From contig NZ_JAHLEF010000007.1 of NCBI RefSeq assembly GCF_018861755.1, positions 1-64,000 on the forward strand: 64,000 nucleotides of DNA. The letters are read 5' to 3'. The notes beneath the pieces are model-generated. The model made no database searches. It was not told the DNA's origin and saw nothing but the letters and a program-made list of their open reading frames with translations. The translations under genes were made by a program, and so were the position numbers. The stretch comes from Clostridium sp. CF012. GTDB lineage: Bacteria; Bacillota; Clostridia; Clostridiales; Clostridiaceae. This document shows, piece by piece, positions 63,865 to 64,000 of this stretch. Within the stretch, counting starts at the first letter, position 1. Every line of letters starts with the position of its first letter.

Positions 63865-64000
63865 CTATATTTGTTTTTAGGTCTGCCCACTTTACCGTAT
63901 TCCATTTCAACTACAAGCTTTTGTTCTTTTTCTAAGTAGTCTAAATATCTTCTAGCAGTTATTCTTGACACCCCAATATTTTTTGCAATCTGTTCTGATG
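63846..64000 (-). CDS. C-terminal end of a CitB/DcuR-type response regulator, cut by the window edge
   Basis: Only the last 51 codons are visible, read leftward from 64000 to the stop at 63846. They read as a winged-helix HTH: EQIAKNIGVSRITARRYLD, then EYGKVGRPKNKYRI before the stop. This is the C-terminal DNA-binding domain of response regulators for citrate/malate-like transport (CitB, DpiA, MalR, DcuR). The receiver domain lies outside the window. Confidence 0.8.
   Translation of the reverse strand, partial: SEQIAKNIGVSRITARRYLDYLEKEQKLVVEMEYGKVGRPKNKYRIKGEY

Overview
The window looks like a chromosomal segment of a Clostridium (sensu stricto) or close relative. The DNA is AT-rich, Arg codons are mostly AGA/AGG, ribosome binding sites are strong AGGAGG types, and most genes end in long U-tailed hairpins. 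The gene content is typical of clostridia: TIGR04540- and DUF4317-type proteins, YwbE, a long PRPP synthetase and lmo0937-type small membrane proteins. I cannot name the species. I saw no rRNA, tRNA, CRISPR array or intact insertion sequence.

Layout. 0.2-2.3 kb: an OmpR/histidine-kinase pair. 3.3-9.5 kb: a complete ribose operon (rbsK-rbsD-rbsA-rbsC-rbsB, then rbsR), with a near-consensus promoter overlapped by tandem LacI-type operators. 9.6-13.2 kb: a UbiA/MenA-type prenyltransferase, a BirA-controlled bioY, an ArsC-like protein and a large permease. 13.7-19.0 kb: a five-gene operon of adaptor, ABC ATPase, MacB-like permease, sensor kinase and response regulator. 19.3-21.9 kb: a TtcA-like ATP-PPase, ApbE and a small lipoprotein with an FMN attachment motif. 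22-25.4 kb: small proteins, including a 22-residue Cys-containing peptide. 25.5-33.3 kb: alpha-glucan use, with a membrane phosphoesterase, an intracellular pullulanase, a LacI regulator, beta-phosphoglucomutase and maltose phosphorylase. 33.4-35.7 kb: a kinase-like protein, a PIN-domain protein and small ORFs. 35.7-44.7 kb: a YgiQ radical-SAM protein, a large GGDEF/EAL receptor, an MFS carrier and DegV. 45.0-48.3 kb: gatE-gatD, an archaeal-type Glu-tRNA(Gln) amidotransferase pair that is visibly richer in G+C and CGN arginine codons than its surroundings. 48.4-54.7 kb: two tandem small membrane proteins, an RNA methylase, an alpha/beta hydrolase and a surface-anchored pullulanase. 55-57.7 kb: a decaying stretch with a GGDEF-EAL gene and a GNAT gene that have each lost internal segments. 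57.7-64 kb: a beta-lactamase-fold hydrolase, DeoD, PRPP synthetase, NudC, a DUF4317 protein and the 3' end of a citrate/malate-type response regulator.

How the genes fit together. The surface pullulanase can debranch extracellular glucan. The cytoplasmic pullulanase, maltose phosphorylase and beta-phosphoglucomutase would complete conversion to glucose and glucose 6-phosphate under LacI/CcpA-type control. The ribose operon, DeoD and PRPP synthetase connect through ribose phosphates. Two cyclic-di-GMP genes lie in the window: one keeps a complete EAL phosphodiesterase with an altered GGDEF motif, and the other keeps a complete GGDEF motif with a wrecked EAL domain. The most unusual element is the GatDE pair in a firmicute background.
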